From: Nageia nagi
Lineage: Eukaryota > Pinophyta
NCBI GenBank assembly: GCA_050084985.1
Contig: JBITNC010000001.1
Span: 68,200,001-68,264,000, forward strand
Length of the DNA: 64,000 nucleotides
Reading direction: 5' to 3'
The stretch's first letter is position 1, and each line of letters opens with the position of its first letter. Both the position numbers and the translations under genes were made by a program. This document shows positions 23,599 through 34,020 of this stretch, piece by piece. The notes beneath the pieces are model-generated. The model searched no databases and was not told where the DNA came from. It saw only the letters and a list, made by a program, of their open reading frames with translations.

Positions 23599-23764
23599 TG
23601 TTAGTATCATTAGTGAAATGAGTCAAATAAAATGGAGGGTTATACCTTATTTTAGGTTTACCTCACAATGAAGAGTAGGTTTAAGAATGAAATCCTCCAA
23701 GTTGAAGATGAAGATTCCTAACACCAAGGATGTGAAGAGGAGCCTCTAAGGTGCTTTGATACCA
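23599..23764 (-). other. First part of copia B leader with primer binding site
   Basis: This is the stretch between the B 5' LTR and the insertion point of C. On the - strand TGGTATCAAAGC (23764-23753) follows the LTR after three bases. It is the initiator-Met type primer site with one change. The leader continues on the other side of C at 14,771. Confidence 0.8.
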
Positions 23765-23767
23765 ATT

Positions 23768-24263
23768 TGAAGGAACTAACACTAACAATATAATTCCTAA
23801 GCAACAAAGATCTCGTGAAAGCTCACAAAACACATCTAAATAACTCATAAAGCAATCTCACAACATAACACAAGATGCAAGTGGTTCCTCCAACTAGGAG
23901 TACATCCACTAACTAGATCTCATTTCATTCACCAATATGAACTCTTAAAATTCTCCTAAACTTTTCTATTAAATACTATCTTATAGCATAACTTTACTCC
24001 ATAATTGGTATGTGATCACAAAGAGGGAGCCTTCTATTTAAAGGTCAAAATGCCTCTTTGGATCACCCTTTTATCCAATGTACAAAGCATGACATGCACA
24101 TCTTTTTACCCAAGGGGCATGCTCATGACATGGAGTGAAGGACAAGTTACATTATCATATTCACTTAAATACTTAAGGTATCAAATGATACCCTTAAGTA
24201 TTAGTGAACTTACATAGAATATTTATACATAACCTTTACAATAATGCATTATACATTCTAACA
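23768..24263 (-). repeat. 5' LTR of copia B (496 bp)
   Basis: On the - strand it starts TGTTAGAATGTATAATGC and ends TTAGTTCCTTCA. It aligns with the 3' LTR at 6,828-7,309 with roughly 30 differences, and with the A LTR. The palindrome lies at 24159-24209. The TATA position reads TTTAAATAG, a decayed box. Confidence 0.9.
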
Positions 24264-25880
24264 TTGCCATTATCATATCAATGGCTTCTTTAGTTGGAGC
24301 CGCTCGATTCTGCCTCTTCTGATGATGACATCATCTTATCTGATTGGATCACTTAGTCACCTAACCATGCATCGAATGCACTATCATGGCTACCCAGTGG
24401 GCTTGTCGGTGGGAATCTTTCTTTTTGCATTCGCTACACATTCGGGCTTGTTGATGGGAATCATCTTTTATTTTTTTAATAAAAATCATCATCATCATTT
24501 CTTGTATCATATCCTTTTGTTATGATTGTACTTTTGTTTTCCTTGATAATTTAGTCAAATAATCAAGTGTATAGTCCCATTTGTATTTCACATCATTATT
24601 GTTTGATCTGCATTGTTCATTTTCATTGACAATACATGATCCAGATTGCTTCATGGTCTTATATTTTCTCCTCTCATCTCGTATCTTTGTTATTAATCTC
24701 TTTTGGAAAACTCTAATAGTTTCCTAATAGCTTTTGTTCTTCTCCTTAATCCATGTCATCCTTTTCATTTTGTTAGTTGTGATTATGTCACTTCATCCTC
24801 TTCTATCTTGCTCGATCGTAATTATGGATCAAGCCCTCTTCCTAGGTCTTCATCCTAATCTTTGTCAGGAGGATCTTCATTATTAGATTTATGGTTGAGT
24901 CATTTAGTGTGCCTACCTTACCTTGCAAACTATCCTCCACCTTGGCATCATGTGCATTCAAATAGACTATATTTATCATTGGTATGTCATCCTCTTCATT
25001 CATCTGTTGGACAATGATGATCATCTACACATCATCCTAGCCTTTCTCTATCACGTGCATTGGATATGGAAGATCATCCTTTATTACCCATGGAACATGC
25101 TCATGTTTCACTTCTTGCATCTCATTGGTTCATTAATGTTTCATCCTAAGGAGTGTTGTCATCCTTTCATCATCGTATAGATAATCTGGTGTCATGATCT
25201 ACACTTAGAGTCTACCTTTCGAACATAGCTGGTTTGTGAGGATGATCAATGGGTATTTTGCCCATACTTTGACTTCATGTGATACTTCCCATCGATCATG
25301 TGCATGACCCTCTTCAATCAATTGAGCTCACTTATCAACCTGTTGAGCTCACCAAACTTTGAACCTAAGAGCTCTAATTCTAGCTCTCTTGACCCCATCA
25401 ATGGTTCAACTTAGTCTTCAACATGGTCTTTGTCTTCATCTTTTGTCTAGCTATTCACTTGGGCTTGTCAATAGAATTTTTTATCTTCATCGTTATTGGC
25501 ATTTCTACCTATTTGTATTTTTTTTATGTTTGCTATCCACTCAAGCATGTCGATGGAAATCTTGATCAATGTTAATGGATGTGTTCTTTTTATTTATTGT
25601 TATCTCAAATTCGCCTATCATCATTTTGTTCTATCGACTTGGTCTCTTATCGTATATTGCACAATTGATTAATTTTTAATTTGTATCATTATGTTATTCT
25701 GTATCACAAAAAACTTATTTTAGCTTGACATGATCAATTATCAATGAACAAATTCAAATATCATCATGGTTGACTTCATCATTTAGCATGTTGTCATGTT
25801 GTCAAGCGTTGTATGCTTACTTGCTACAATATAATGCTTGGTAGGTTTATGAGCCTACAATCTTTTTCTTTTACTCAATC
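24264..25880. other. Non-coding repeat with recurring GGGCTTGTCGATGGGAATC-like motif
   Basis: No gene is supported. A motif of the form (C/T)GGGCTTGT(C/T)GATGGGAATC recurs near 24,400, 24,445, 25,460 and 25,545 in mutated form, within T/C-rich DNA. It may be the 3' non-coding part of an old LTR element. Composition matches 5,566-6,827. Confidence 0.45.
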
Positions 25881-25884
25881 TTAT

Positions 25885-27560
25885 ACAACCTATAATGCAT
25901 CAAAACCAAGCTTTATTTGAGTGTTCAAGATGATCTCCTATAGCCTATCATACATCGAAACCAACTCTCATCCTGATCGATCATAGTTCACCCTTCAATA
26001 GCTAGGAAAAAGCATAATCATTTATCATTTTTGTTGTTATTGTGTGATTGTTCCATCATGATGCTTTATCCAAGATGATCTTATACAACCTATCATGCAT
26101 CAAAACCATCTCTCATCTTGACTGTATTATAGTTACCCTTCAACTGCTAGGGCAAAGCAGAATCATGTATCATATCATTATTATGGTGTGATTATTCCAT
26201 TATGATGCTATACTTGGTATGATCTTATACGACCGATCCATCCATTGTCTATTTGCTCTTATAGAAGAGAAATTCCCATATTCAAATTCTATATCAGATA
26301 TACGACTACCTTACGTTATTCATCCATAAATTTTGGTTCGAATCTTTCATTACTAGATCCGAGACGCTCCTTGTTTGCATCTATTGCAATGCATTCTATA
26401 TGAATATCGAAATAGTTCCAGTTCCAAGAATTTGCAGAAAGCAATTTTGGTTAGTCTGAAAGAGAATAAAAAATTATATCTGTTCTTGTGGAATTCTTAT
26501 GTTTGTGAATGTGAATCCATTCTAGTTCCCCTTATGAAGCGACTTTTTCATTCCTAATTGTTGTCCTATGGATCTCTTCTCGAACGAACTCATTTTGTTG
26601 TCATGCATCAAAACCAACTCTCATCCTAGTTGTGTCATAGTTTCCCTTTAACTGTTGGGGCAAAGCATAATCATTTATCATTTTTGTTGTTATGGTGTGA
26701 CTATTCCATCATGACACTTTATTTAGGATGATCTTATATGACCTATCATGCGTTGAAACCAACTCTCATCCTAGTTGTATCATAGTCACCCTTCGATTGT
26801 TGGGGTAAATCAAAATCATGTATCATACATCATTTTGTATCATTTGTTCCATCATGATGTTTCGGTAAGATGATCTTATATGACCTATCATGTGCCAAAA
26901 CCAGCTCTCATCTTGACCAATTCATGTTATGTGGTTAGTCCCACCTTTTAACTTATCATATCATTGCACTTTTATCATTTACCATTTTTGTTATGACTAT
27001 TTCACCATGTTATTTCATTGGGATGACCTTATATAGCTTATCATGCATCGAAACTAGGTTTCATCCTAATCAATCATGTACCATACTACCCTTCAACTAT
27101 TGGGGAAAAGTAGAGATCATTTCCCTTTTTAGCATTTAGATTAATTTACAAAAAAATTGTATTAAAATTTATTGTTTATTTGTTATAATTGCCCCACCCT
27201 TTATCTTTAAGTCTTGATCATGAAATTTGATTCTCTCTTATATAGCCTATCATGTGCTAAAACCAGACTTTATCAAATTTTCATGAGGTTCAAGATGATC
27301 TTATACAACCTATCATGTGTCGAAACTAGCTTTCATCCTGATTATTTTATCCTTCACCCTTCAACTACTGGGGCAAAGTAGAGATCATTTTCTTTCTTGT
27401 TACCCTTCGATTACTAGGGCAAATCAGATATCATTTTCTTTCTTATTACCCTTCAACTATTGGGGCAAAGTAGAATCATGTACTATACTTTGTCACATTA
27501 TTTGTGATTGCTCAAGATGATCTTACACAACCTATCATGTGTCAAAACTAGCTCTCATCT
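25885..27560. repeat. Decayed tandem array, unit roughly 150-200 bp
   Basis: At least seven degenerate copies of a unit containing GATGATCTTATACAACCTAT, then CATGCATCAAAACCAACTCT(CATCCT), then CCCTTCAACTG(C/T)T(A/G)GGGCAAAG(C/T)A and AATCATGTATCAT. Copies are visible near 25,930, 26,080, 26,600, 26,725, 26,870, 27,020, 27,300 and 27,510. One unit is interrupted by the plastid fragment at 26,232-26,597. Such arrays upstream of the 3' LTR are typical of some plant gypsy lineages; that assignment is an inference. Confidence 0.7.
26232..26597 (+). pseudogene. matK: Nuclear copy of plastid matK (partial)
   Basis: About 365 bp of one continuous reading frame interrupted only by three stops (TAA near 26,328, TAG near 26,352, TAA at 26,555-26,557). 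The reading gives successive matK-like stretches: [67 protein letters not shown] and LLSYGSLLERTHF. matK is the maturase in the plastid trnK intron that helps splice group II introns. The fragment has no matK start or end and is abutted on both sides by the nuclear tandem repeat. It is therefore a plastid-to-nucleus transfer (NUPT), not plastid sequence. The nearest match I can recall is gymnosperm matK. Confidence 0.88.
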
Positions 27561-27687
27561 TGATCAATTCAATCATCCTTTTGGTCCCTTCATATCAGCT
27601 TACTTGTATCATAACACATTGCACACACTTCACCTATTTTTGTACCACATTTTGTATCTCACAAAAATCGACATAAAAAGGGACATT

Positions 27688-28630
27688 TGTAGATACCTAA
27701 AAATCATCATTCATCTATCTTAGGTGATTCATGACATTTTGATCATTGTTCATAGTCCATTTTGATCACATCAACCTCTTGTCATGCTTTGACATTATTT
27801 AGCTGATCATTTTTGGTAACTTAATCCTTCATTACCAATTTTTCACCCTTATTGCTAATCGACCCATCGATTAGGGGGATCAACGGATCAGTGGACTAGT
27901 TAGGATAAAACCCTAATCAACCCATTGGCTAACCCTATATAAAATAAAATTCAAAAATATACTCCCCCCCCCAATTCATTTGAGAACACATGCTATCACA
28001 CAGAACAAAGCTTGCTTACGAACCCATTTGACCAAATCCATCGCCTATCACGTCCACACTCTATTTTGAGCTCTTCCAATCACTCCCAAGCATATAAGAA
28101 CTCTATTTTGGATCTCCATCTAGCAAGGGAATGTGGGTGTAGCTCATGAATATGGTTTTTGTCGTATTAATGCTTATTTTGAGGGTTGTTGTAGGTTTAA
28201 GAGTAGATCTAAGGGTGTTCAACCAAGTATCATTTTGGTTTATTGCTAACACACTTGTGCATGGTTGCATCTTAATTTTTTTTTAGCTTGGATCTTAGAT
28301 CTAGGTTAGAGTAGGTTTTATTTTGCTTATATCATTAGTTAGATTAGTTTTATTTTACGTTAGCTTGCATTGTAGGCATCATAGATGATTTGAGTGCTTT
28401 GTTGATTCAAGGCTTGGAGGCTTACAAGCAAACTAGTCATATCTTGATAGATCCTAGGGTCTTAAGGACCTAGGATTTCGAAGCCTCCTTAGATATTTTA
28501 TCTTTTGTAGGTTATTTAGCATTTGGAGTGCATTGTATGAAAGGACAAATCTCTAAGATTAGACTTCATTTTTTCATACCTTCATCCTATCACATCTAAT
28601 TCAAGCAACATTTTAGACATTGCAATGTGG
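27688..28630 (+). repeat. Candidate LTR of an old gypsy-like element
   Basis: It starts TGTAGATACCTAAAAATC after a short purine run (AAAAAGGGA, 27675-27683), has a TATA-like CTATATAAAATAAAA near 27,935 followed by a C9 run, and is preceded by tandem arrays. A TGGTATCC primer-site-like word occurs near 28,629. No second LTR copy is visible, so the boundaries and identity are uncertain. Confidence 0.3.
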
Positions 28631-28744
28631 TATCCTAAAATACCATTGTATGGTTTTTGGATGCTCACATATTACATTTAGTAAAAAAGTGTTGAGGAAT
28701 GCCATGTATTTGGTAACTTGGAATTATCATATTCTATAAGAAGA

Positions 28745-29108
28745 TGACTCATTCAATGCATACATTCCAATCATTGCAATCCATGAGATTGTATTTGTGT
28801 ACTACATTTCCTTAAAAAGATTTCCAACTTCTTTAAGAAGTCTAATATGGGAATATCCTATAATCATTGAATTCCATGAGATGGTATTTTTTGTTGTATT
28901 TTTGTCAAACAGTTCATGAGCCTTATGCATGATCACAAACTTAGCATACATATCTATTAGATAAGTCATCGCAACATTAGAATGAAAATCAATATTTATT
29001 ATTTTTTGATGGATGTCAATAACCTCTTCCAATGATGCTTGAAAACTAAAATGATAGCATGGTAACTTACGCATTAGTGGTTATATCTATATTCATTAGG
29101 CATTTCTC
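28745..29108 (-). pseudogene. Pentatricopeptide-repeat (PPR) protein gene fragment
   Basis: Read on the - strand, the sequence gives PPR motifs of the PLS type in order: REMPNEYRYNH, a frameshift, LEEVIDIHQKIINIDFHSNV, then TYLIDMYAKF, AHELFDKN and TISWNSMIIGYSH, ending GNLFKEM. After a TAG a further NTISWIAMIGMYALNE follows. These match the plant consensus (IHG.I...G..S.V.V...LIDMYAKCG..., LFD.M..R..VSWN.MI.GY). PPR proteins bind organelle RNA and have many repeats; only about two and a half remain here, with a frameshift and a stop. No start, transit peptide or C-terminal E/DYW domain is visible. It is a dead fragment, probably moved here with a repeat. Confidence 0.8.
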
Positions 29109-29110
29109 TT

Positions 29111-30514
29111 ATCATTTATCTATCCTTATATGTTAATGTTATGTTTATGAATAGGATTACACAAATGAATATCACTTTACACATTAAATTGGTACCCCTT
29201 CTTCAAGGGGTCTTTTCCTTGATAATGTAATTGGTAATAGATGGGATGGTATATATTTTTGTTGTTCCTTGGATATGAGCCTATAATGTGTGCTAAGAAA
29301 CATTTGCTCCTTTTTTGGCATCATGATGAAACTCTTTTGTATATGGTTATGGGATATGAAGTAATGACGCATGTATACCTTTTTATCTCTCTATACTAAA
29401 ATTTATGAAGGGATTAAAAGATAGAAATATTTATTTTATTTTATTTATATAATAGAATCTAACTTATTTTAGATTAATATTATTTAAGATCTTAGATTAG
29501 CTCACTCTTAAATTTAATCTAATTTTAAACCATAAGTCTAATTATCATATGAGTTGTGGTTGAAATTTATAAAAGATACAAGTGTATGCTAGAAATGTAT
29601 AATACCATTTTATGTATGGTTAGGAATAGGGGGTTTCCATTAGGAATTGATTGTGGTATTTTTGGAATGGAATGTTCTCATGTGTCTATTGCGATTATTG
29701 TATTGCTTATTTTCAGTGGAATATCTTATGATATTACTTATTTAACTTGCATATATTTTTTAGATTTTAAACTGTTAAATTACTTGTTCTGTGATTCAAA
29801 AACAAAGTTGGTATGCTATAGCTAAGAAAATTTTAAATGTTATCTATGTATTGCATCCCATGCCTTCACATTTACTAAAGTGAGATAATATATCACATAG
29901 TTCTAGATGTTGCAAAACAAAGAAAACAAGACATATTTTTCCCATGGTCCTTTGTTTATGCTTGTTACTAAGCTTAGTAGGTTTTTGTTTATAGTAAGCC
30001 ATATAGCCTTGAAGCACAATTGCAAGCTTCAAAAAATAAAAGTCCAACTCTTGGTTATTATCACAGTTGCATTAGGTTCTATTGATGTATAATGTTTTAA
30101 AGAATAATTGCAAAGGTTATTGAATTCAATTTGAAACCAATCAATTTAGTTTTCTGAAAATACTAAGGGGTCCCATACATAAACGACCAAAGAGACATTT
30201 ATATATTTTTTTTCAAAATGTGAATTATAATATGGTGGTTTAAAACATCCTCTTAGTATATATAAGGGCAGTTTAGAATAGTTGTATTATGTTCAATTTG
30301 TAATTTTTTAATGAATTTATCATAACATGGCAGTTATAAACCATCTTAAAATAACATAATAAGGTGGTTCAATAACCGCTCTTATATATTATATTAAGGT
30401 AATTATGTATGGCATATTAAAATCATTTTCATTGCTCATGACTTTTTTACGATGCCCTCATATATGGTGCATGGATAATCATCATTAAAGGCCTATAATA
30501 ATAGTTTAGAACCA
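29111..30514. other. No gene seen; AT-rich DNA with short quasi-palindromes
   Basis: No supported coding region. Near 30,230-30,400 short words such as GGTGGTTTAAAACATCC, GGCAGTTATAAACCATC and GGTGGTTCAATAACCGC recur, each roughly an inverted pair around a short AT centre. Such sub-terminal words occur in some plant DNA transposons, but no transposase or terminal repeat was found. Confidence 0.4.
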
Positions 30515-30519
30515 TCCTT

Positions 30520-31420
30520 GAAGCCCAATTTTGGTGTATTGATTCTAGATATTTGGATAAATTATAAACTTGTTTGTGTGAGAAGATTGATACTAAGTTA
30601 AAAAGAAGTACTACTTTTCATCCTTAAACTGATGGACAAACTGATATTGTGAATATGGTAGTAGTTCAATTGTTGAGGGGTATTATAGTAGGCATATGAA
30701 GACTTGGGATGAGCATATTTTGTATATCCAATATTCTTACAACATGGTAGCTTATACTTTCAGTAGTAAGTACCCATTTGAAATGTGTTTTGGATACCTT
30801 CCACCATCACCATTTGATTTTTTTTTGGGTAGCATGGTAAATCTGATGAAACTTTGGTTAAGGAAGAAGAACAAGCTATAAATTTTATAGAAAAGATTCA
30901 ACATATTCACCTCAAAGTTTAAGAGCAACTTAAAACTAATAAAGCAAAGTATAATTTGAGACATGATAAACATAGAATTGATAATAAATTCAAAGACATG
31001 CTAGAAGGACTAACCAAGAAATTGAATCCTATTCTGTATGGACTATTTGAAATTATTGATAAAGTAGGTGAGAATGCCTTCAAATTAAATTTACATGCTT
31101 ATATGAGCATACATTCTATAGTTAATATGGATAACTTGGAGTTATTTGAGCCTCTATGATTACTGAATATGAATCATTAGGATGTAAGCTTTTTCCATCT
31201 ATTGAGGACCTAGCTCCAAATACAATGGATGAGTTGAAGGAGCTAGATTTCATTTTGTAAATAAAGATTCGTACAACAAGAATGATTTAGTAGGAGATAT
31301 CATTGGTTGGGTTGAAAGGATAGTTGCCTAAAAGAGTCAAGTGGTATGATAAATATAAGGTGAGGGAATTATTCCCAATCGAGCATTGTGGGACCAAACA
31401 CCTTCCTCATTGAGGAGGTA
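30520..31420 (+). pseudogene. Ty3/gypsy integrase and C-terminal fragment
   Basis: Remnant of a gypsy Pol C-terminus. It shows integrase core words (KLKRSTTFHP, then TDGQTDIVN, the catalytic-Glu region here altered), followed by RHMKTWDEHILYIQYSYN, SSKYPFEMCFGY and the downstream region (NLRHDKHRIDNKFK, FEIIDKVGENAFKLNL, MSIHSIVNMDNLELF). Further remnants read LAPNTMDELKEL and KRVKWYDKYKVRE to about 31,420. Stops and frameshifts break it. No RT or protease is seen upstream, so it is a truncated copy. It has no relation to the copia elements. Confidence 0.8.
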
Positions 31421-31424
31421 TGAT

Positions 31425-33550
31425 CAACGTTATGTATAATGAATGATGGCAAAATAAAATGTTTCAAAATATGGCGAATTGTATTCAGAGTCATGATGAA
31501 AATGTATGAAATCATATAGTGGTAAAATATATATATAAGTATATTGATTAAATATAAATTATATAATATATATATTATTATAATATATTATATATAATAT
31601 AAGTTGTAAAGTGTTGACAATATTATATTGATATTTAGTTGGTTATGGGAATCTAAATATAGTTGAATAATACCATCTAATAATACCTTTAGACATTGTA
31701 AAGTAATTAAAGATGATCATCTCAACAAGTTAGGATGCATACGAGCACCTTCAAAAAAAACAAACAATTGTCTTCACTTTCTAAATCCCATAACTTATGT
31801 TATAGGTATCCAATCAATTTAAATGATATACCATTGGATAGATATCAAAAATACCTTTAAAATTATAGTCACATGACCACTTTTGAGCAAGTAATGAGTC
31901 GTTTAAGGCTAAAAATGTATATAGTCATATGCAGTAAAATGCAGATAATCATTTACACAAAAATGCAAATGATCGTTTATGAGTCAATATTAGCCAGAGC
32001 AATGTCCATGCTTAGATAATTAGTGTGATCCAATGAATTCTAAAATATTGTTTGCTAAAGGCTATGTGCTAGCACTATAGGGAGCATCAATGCTAGGCCT
32101 AGCAATGAATGGGGTTTCAAGATTATATGAGATAATAGTTTCTGATGATTTTGCATCTTAGGGATGTTCTATATATGTTTTGATGTGTTCAAATTTTGCA
32201 TTACTCTTAAACAGTTAGCCTAAGGTAAATGACATGACATGATATTTTCCCAACCGTAACTCAAGTCTTACTTGAAAAAATACACTATTTGGTAGCATCA
32301 ACATTGGAGGGAGTGTCAACACTAGGGTTACTAGGGAGTTTTACCTTCAGTTTTCAAAGTTGAGTTTGAAAGTATTAGATGAGTTCATCTTTAAATTTTT
32401 GTGCTTAAAATATTTCATTCATCCTAACACCAACATTAACCGACCAGATCATGTGTTGGGGAAGTTGAAGTAGTTTGAGGCATTTGATGGATCTTAAGGA
32501 GTTGGAAAGGCATGTAACTATTCATGAAGCATTAAAACTTCTTTGATAACCTTGAGAAGCCTTCATTGGAGGGGTTAGAGAACAAGAAAACAAGTTATTG
32601 AGGTTGTAGATGTGTTTTGCATGATTATTGAGCTTGAAGGGCTTAAAGAACTATTATAGAACTGTACAAAACATGATTTAGAGGTTGAAGAGTTCTAAAA
32701 AGTGTTACAAACTACAAAAGGGGTTAAAGGTTGTTTAAGGTAGTATACTTGCTCCATTTCTTATCATTGTAATGCTTCATTTTGGGCCAAATAAATTCAA
32801 ACTCCATTAAATTGGATGTACTCTCACATCGATAGGAACCAATATAAATACTTGTATCATTTGATGTGTATGCTTGTAAATTAAATTATTGTTGTTTTTC
32901 ATAGATATTTTCGTGAATTTGTTAAGGCATATACATGATAGAATATTGGCATAGGATGTTTAATAAATCTGTATTTGAGGATTCCAAAATAAGCATAACT
33001 AATGAATGATTAAGATCAAATAATGTTGAGTCCCTTCGATATATATTCTGTATTTGGTTTCAAATTTCAATATTAATGCTAAATCCCATCCACCTTGCCT
33101 TCAAATAACATGGTACATAATGGATCCATCTTAGCTCATGTGATGTGTCGTTTTCCAACTCCTTATTGTTATAGATACCACTCCCATCGCACCACCCTTT
33201 CGTAGCTCATGAGATTGTAACCCTTCTAGTTGAAATAAAAGTTTAGTAAATGGTGTTGTATGTGAATATTGATTTCATTTGGTTTCTCCTTTCTCCCACC
33301 ATTCCGCCTTTCGATAAAAACCTATTATTACTACAACTAACATTAAAATATTTTTTAATAAATTACACATTCTAGTTAAATATATTTATTATTTATTCAC
33401 ATCTAAGATATATAAGACACTATGTTCTTATAATGATTAGGAATAAAACATAATCAATGTTCTTGCCCATTGATAGTTCAACAATCTTGAAAATTTAAAC
33501 AATTATTAAATCGTGAGAAGGATGTAAGGTTTTGAATTTGAGATTTCACT
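31425..33550. other. Non-coding, probably 3' LTR/flank of the gypsy fragment
   Basis: No gene is supported. An AT-only stretch with self-complementary TATATAATATA words lies at 31,520-31,610. A TATA-like AATATAAATACTTG near 32,830 could belong to an LTR of the preceding gypsy fragment, but I could not find a matching second copy or defined ends. Confidence 0.35.
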
Positions 33551-33554
33551 ATGG

Positions 33555-33700
33555 ATTTTTTTTTTTTTTATATAATAAGATAAATTATATTATTAAAAAA
33601 TACGATTTTATAAGGAACCCAAAAACTTGTCACAAAATGACTCCATATGTGAGAAAACTCAACACATGAAGGCTTGCTACCTAGGAACCCCAAAACTTGT
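33555..33700 (-). mobile_element. 5'-truncated 3' end of a non-LTR element
   Basis: On the - strand the sequence reads ...GTTTTTGGGTTCCTTATAAA, then a stretch like AATAATATAATTTATCTTAT and a long A run (the + strand T run at 33,555-33,569). It resembles the 3' end of the DUF4283 retroelement at 52,990-53,060 (AATATAATTTACCCCTATTA followed by A7). It is a typical 5'-truncated copy; the 5' limit is uncertain. Confidence 0.5.
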
Positions 33701-33861
33701 CAACCAAATATTTTATTGATAAAGATATCCCAATAACAACATGTCAACCAAAGAAACCCTCAACCCTATTTTATTTTACATTTTTGGCTCGTAGTAATGG
33801 AAGAATGTTGTTTCAATACCTAATAATTAGTACCCTTTACTTAGCTCCGTTTTTCATGTAA

Positions 33862-34020
33862 GCTTCATTTCCCCGCTACTCTGCTAACGACATTGCCTCA
33901 TTCTTCTGCTGAACGAGTCAAATTCAAAACTGTGAACTTTTTCACCACATTGCAACTTTTCTCATCTTAGGAGCAAGAGGAGGAGGAACTTCACGTCAGA
34001 GATAACTCAAGTTTACAACA
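33862..34020 (+). other. MED22: Possible 5'-UTR exon of MED22
   Basis: Moderately GC-rich, non-repetitive stretch ending GAGGAGGAACTTCACGTCAG..., then TTTACAACAG followed by GTATCCTTTTTC, a plausible 5' splice site. The coding exon at 52,666 needs an upstream non-coding exon because its acceptor lies only eight bases before the ATG. No other stretch between 31 and 52 kb looks as good. An alternative or extra UTR exon may lie at 34,473-34,556 (acceptor TTTTGTGCAG, then GTCAAG/GTTGGA). There is no transcript evidence. Confidence 0.35.

Larger units (their letters stand above)
6828..24263 (-). mobile_element. Copia element B, complete but decayed, split by element C
   Basis: Full-length Ty1/copia element on the - strand. 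5' LTR at 23,768-24,263, primer binding site at 23,753-23,764, leader at 23,599-23,752 continuing at 14,771-11,967, gag-pol at 11,966-8,007, 3' LTR at 6,828-7,309. The leader is interrupted by element C (14,777-23,593 plus its duplicated ATATA). The two LTRs differ at roughly 30 positions by eye, so B is much older than C. The flanking pentamers CTGTC (6823-6827) and TTGCC (24264-24268) agree at three of five bases and may be a decayed target-site duplication. A is of the same family. Confidence 0.87.
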
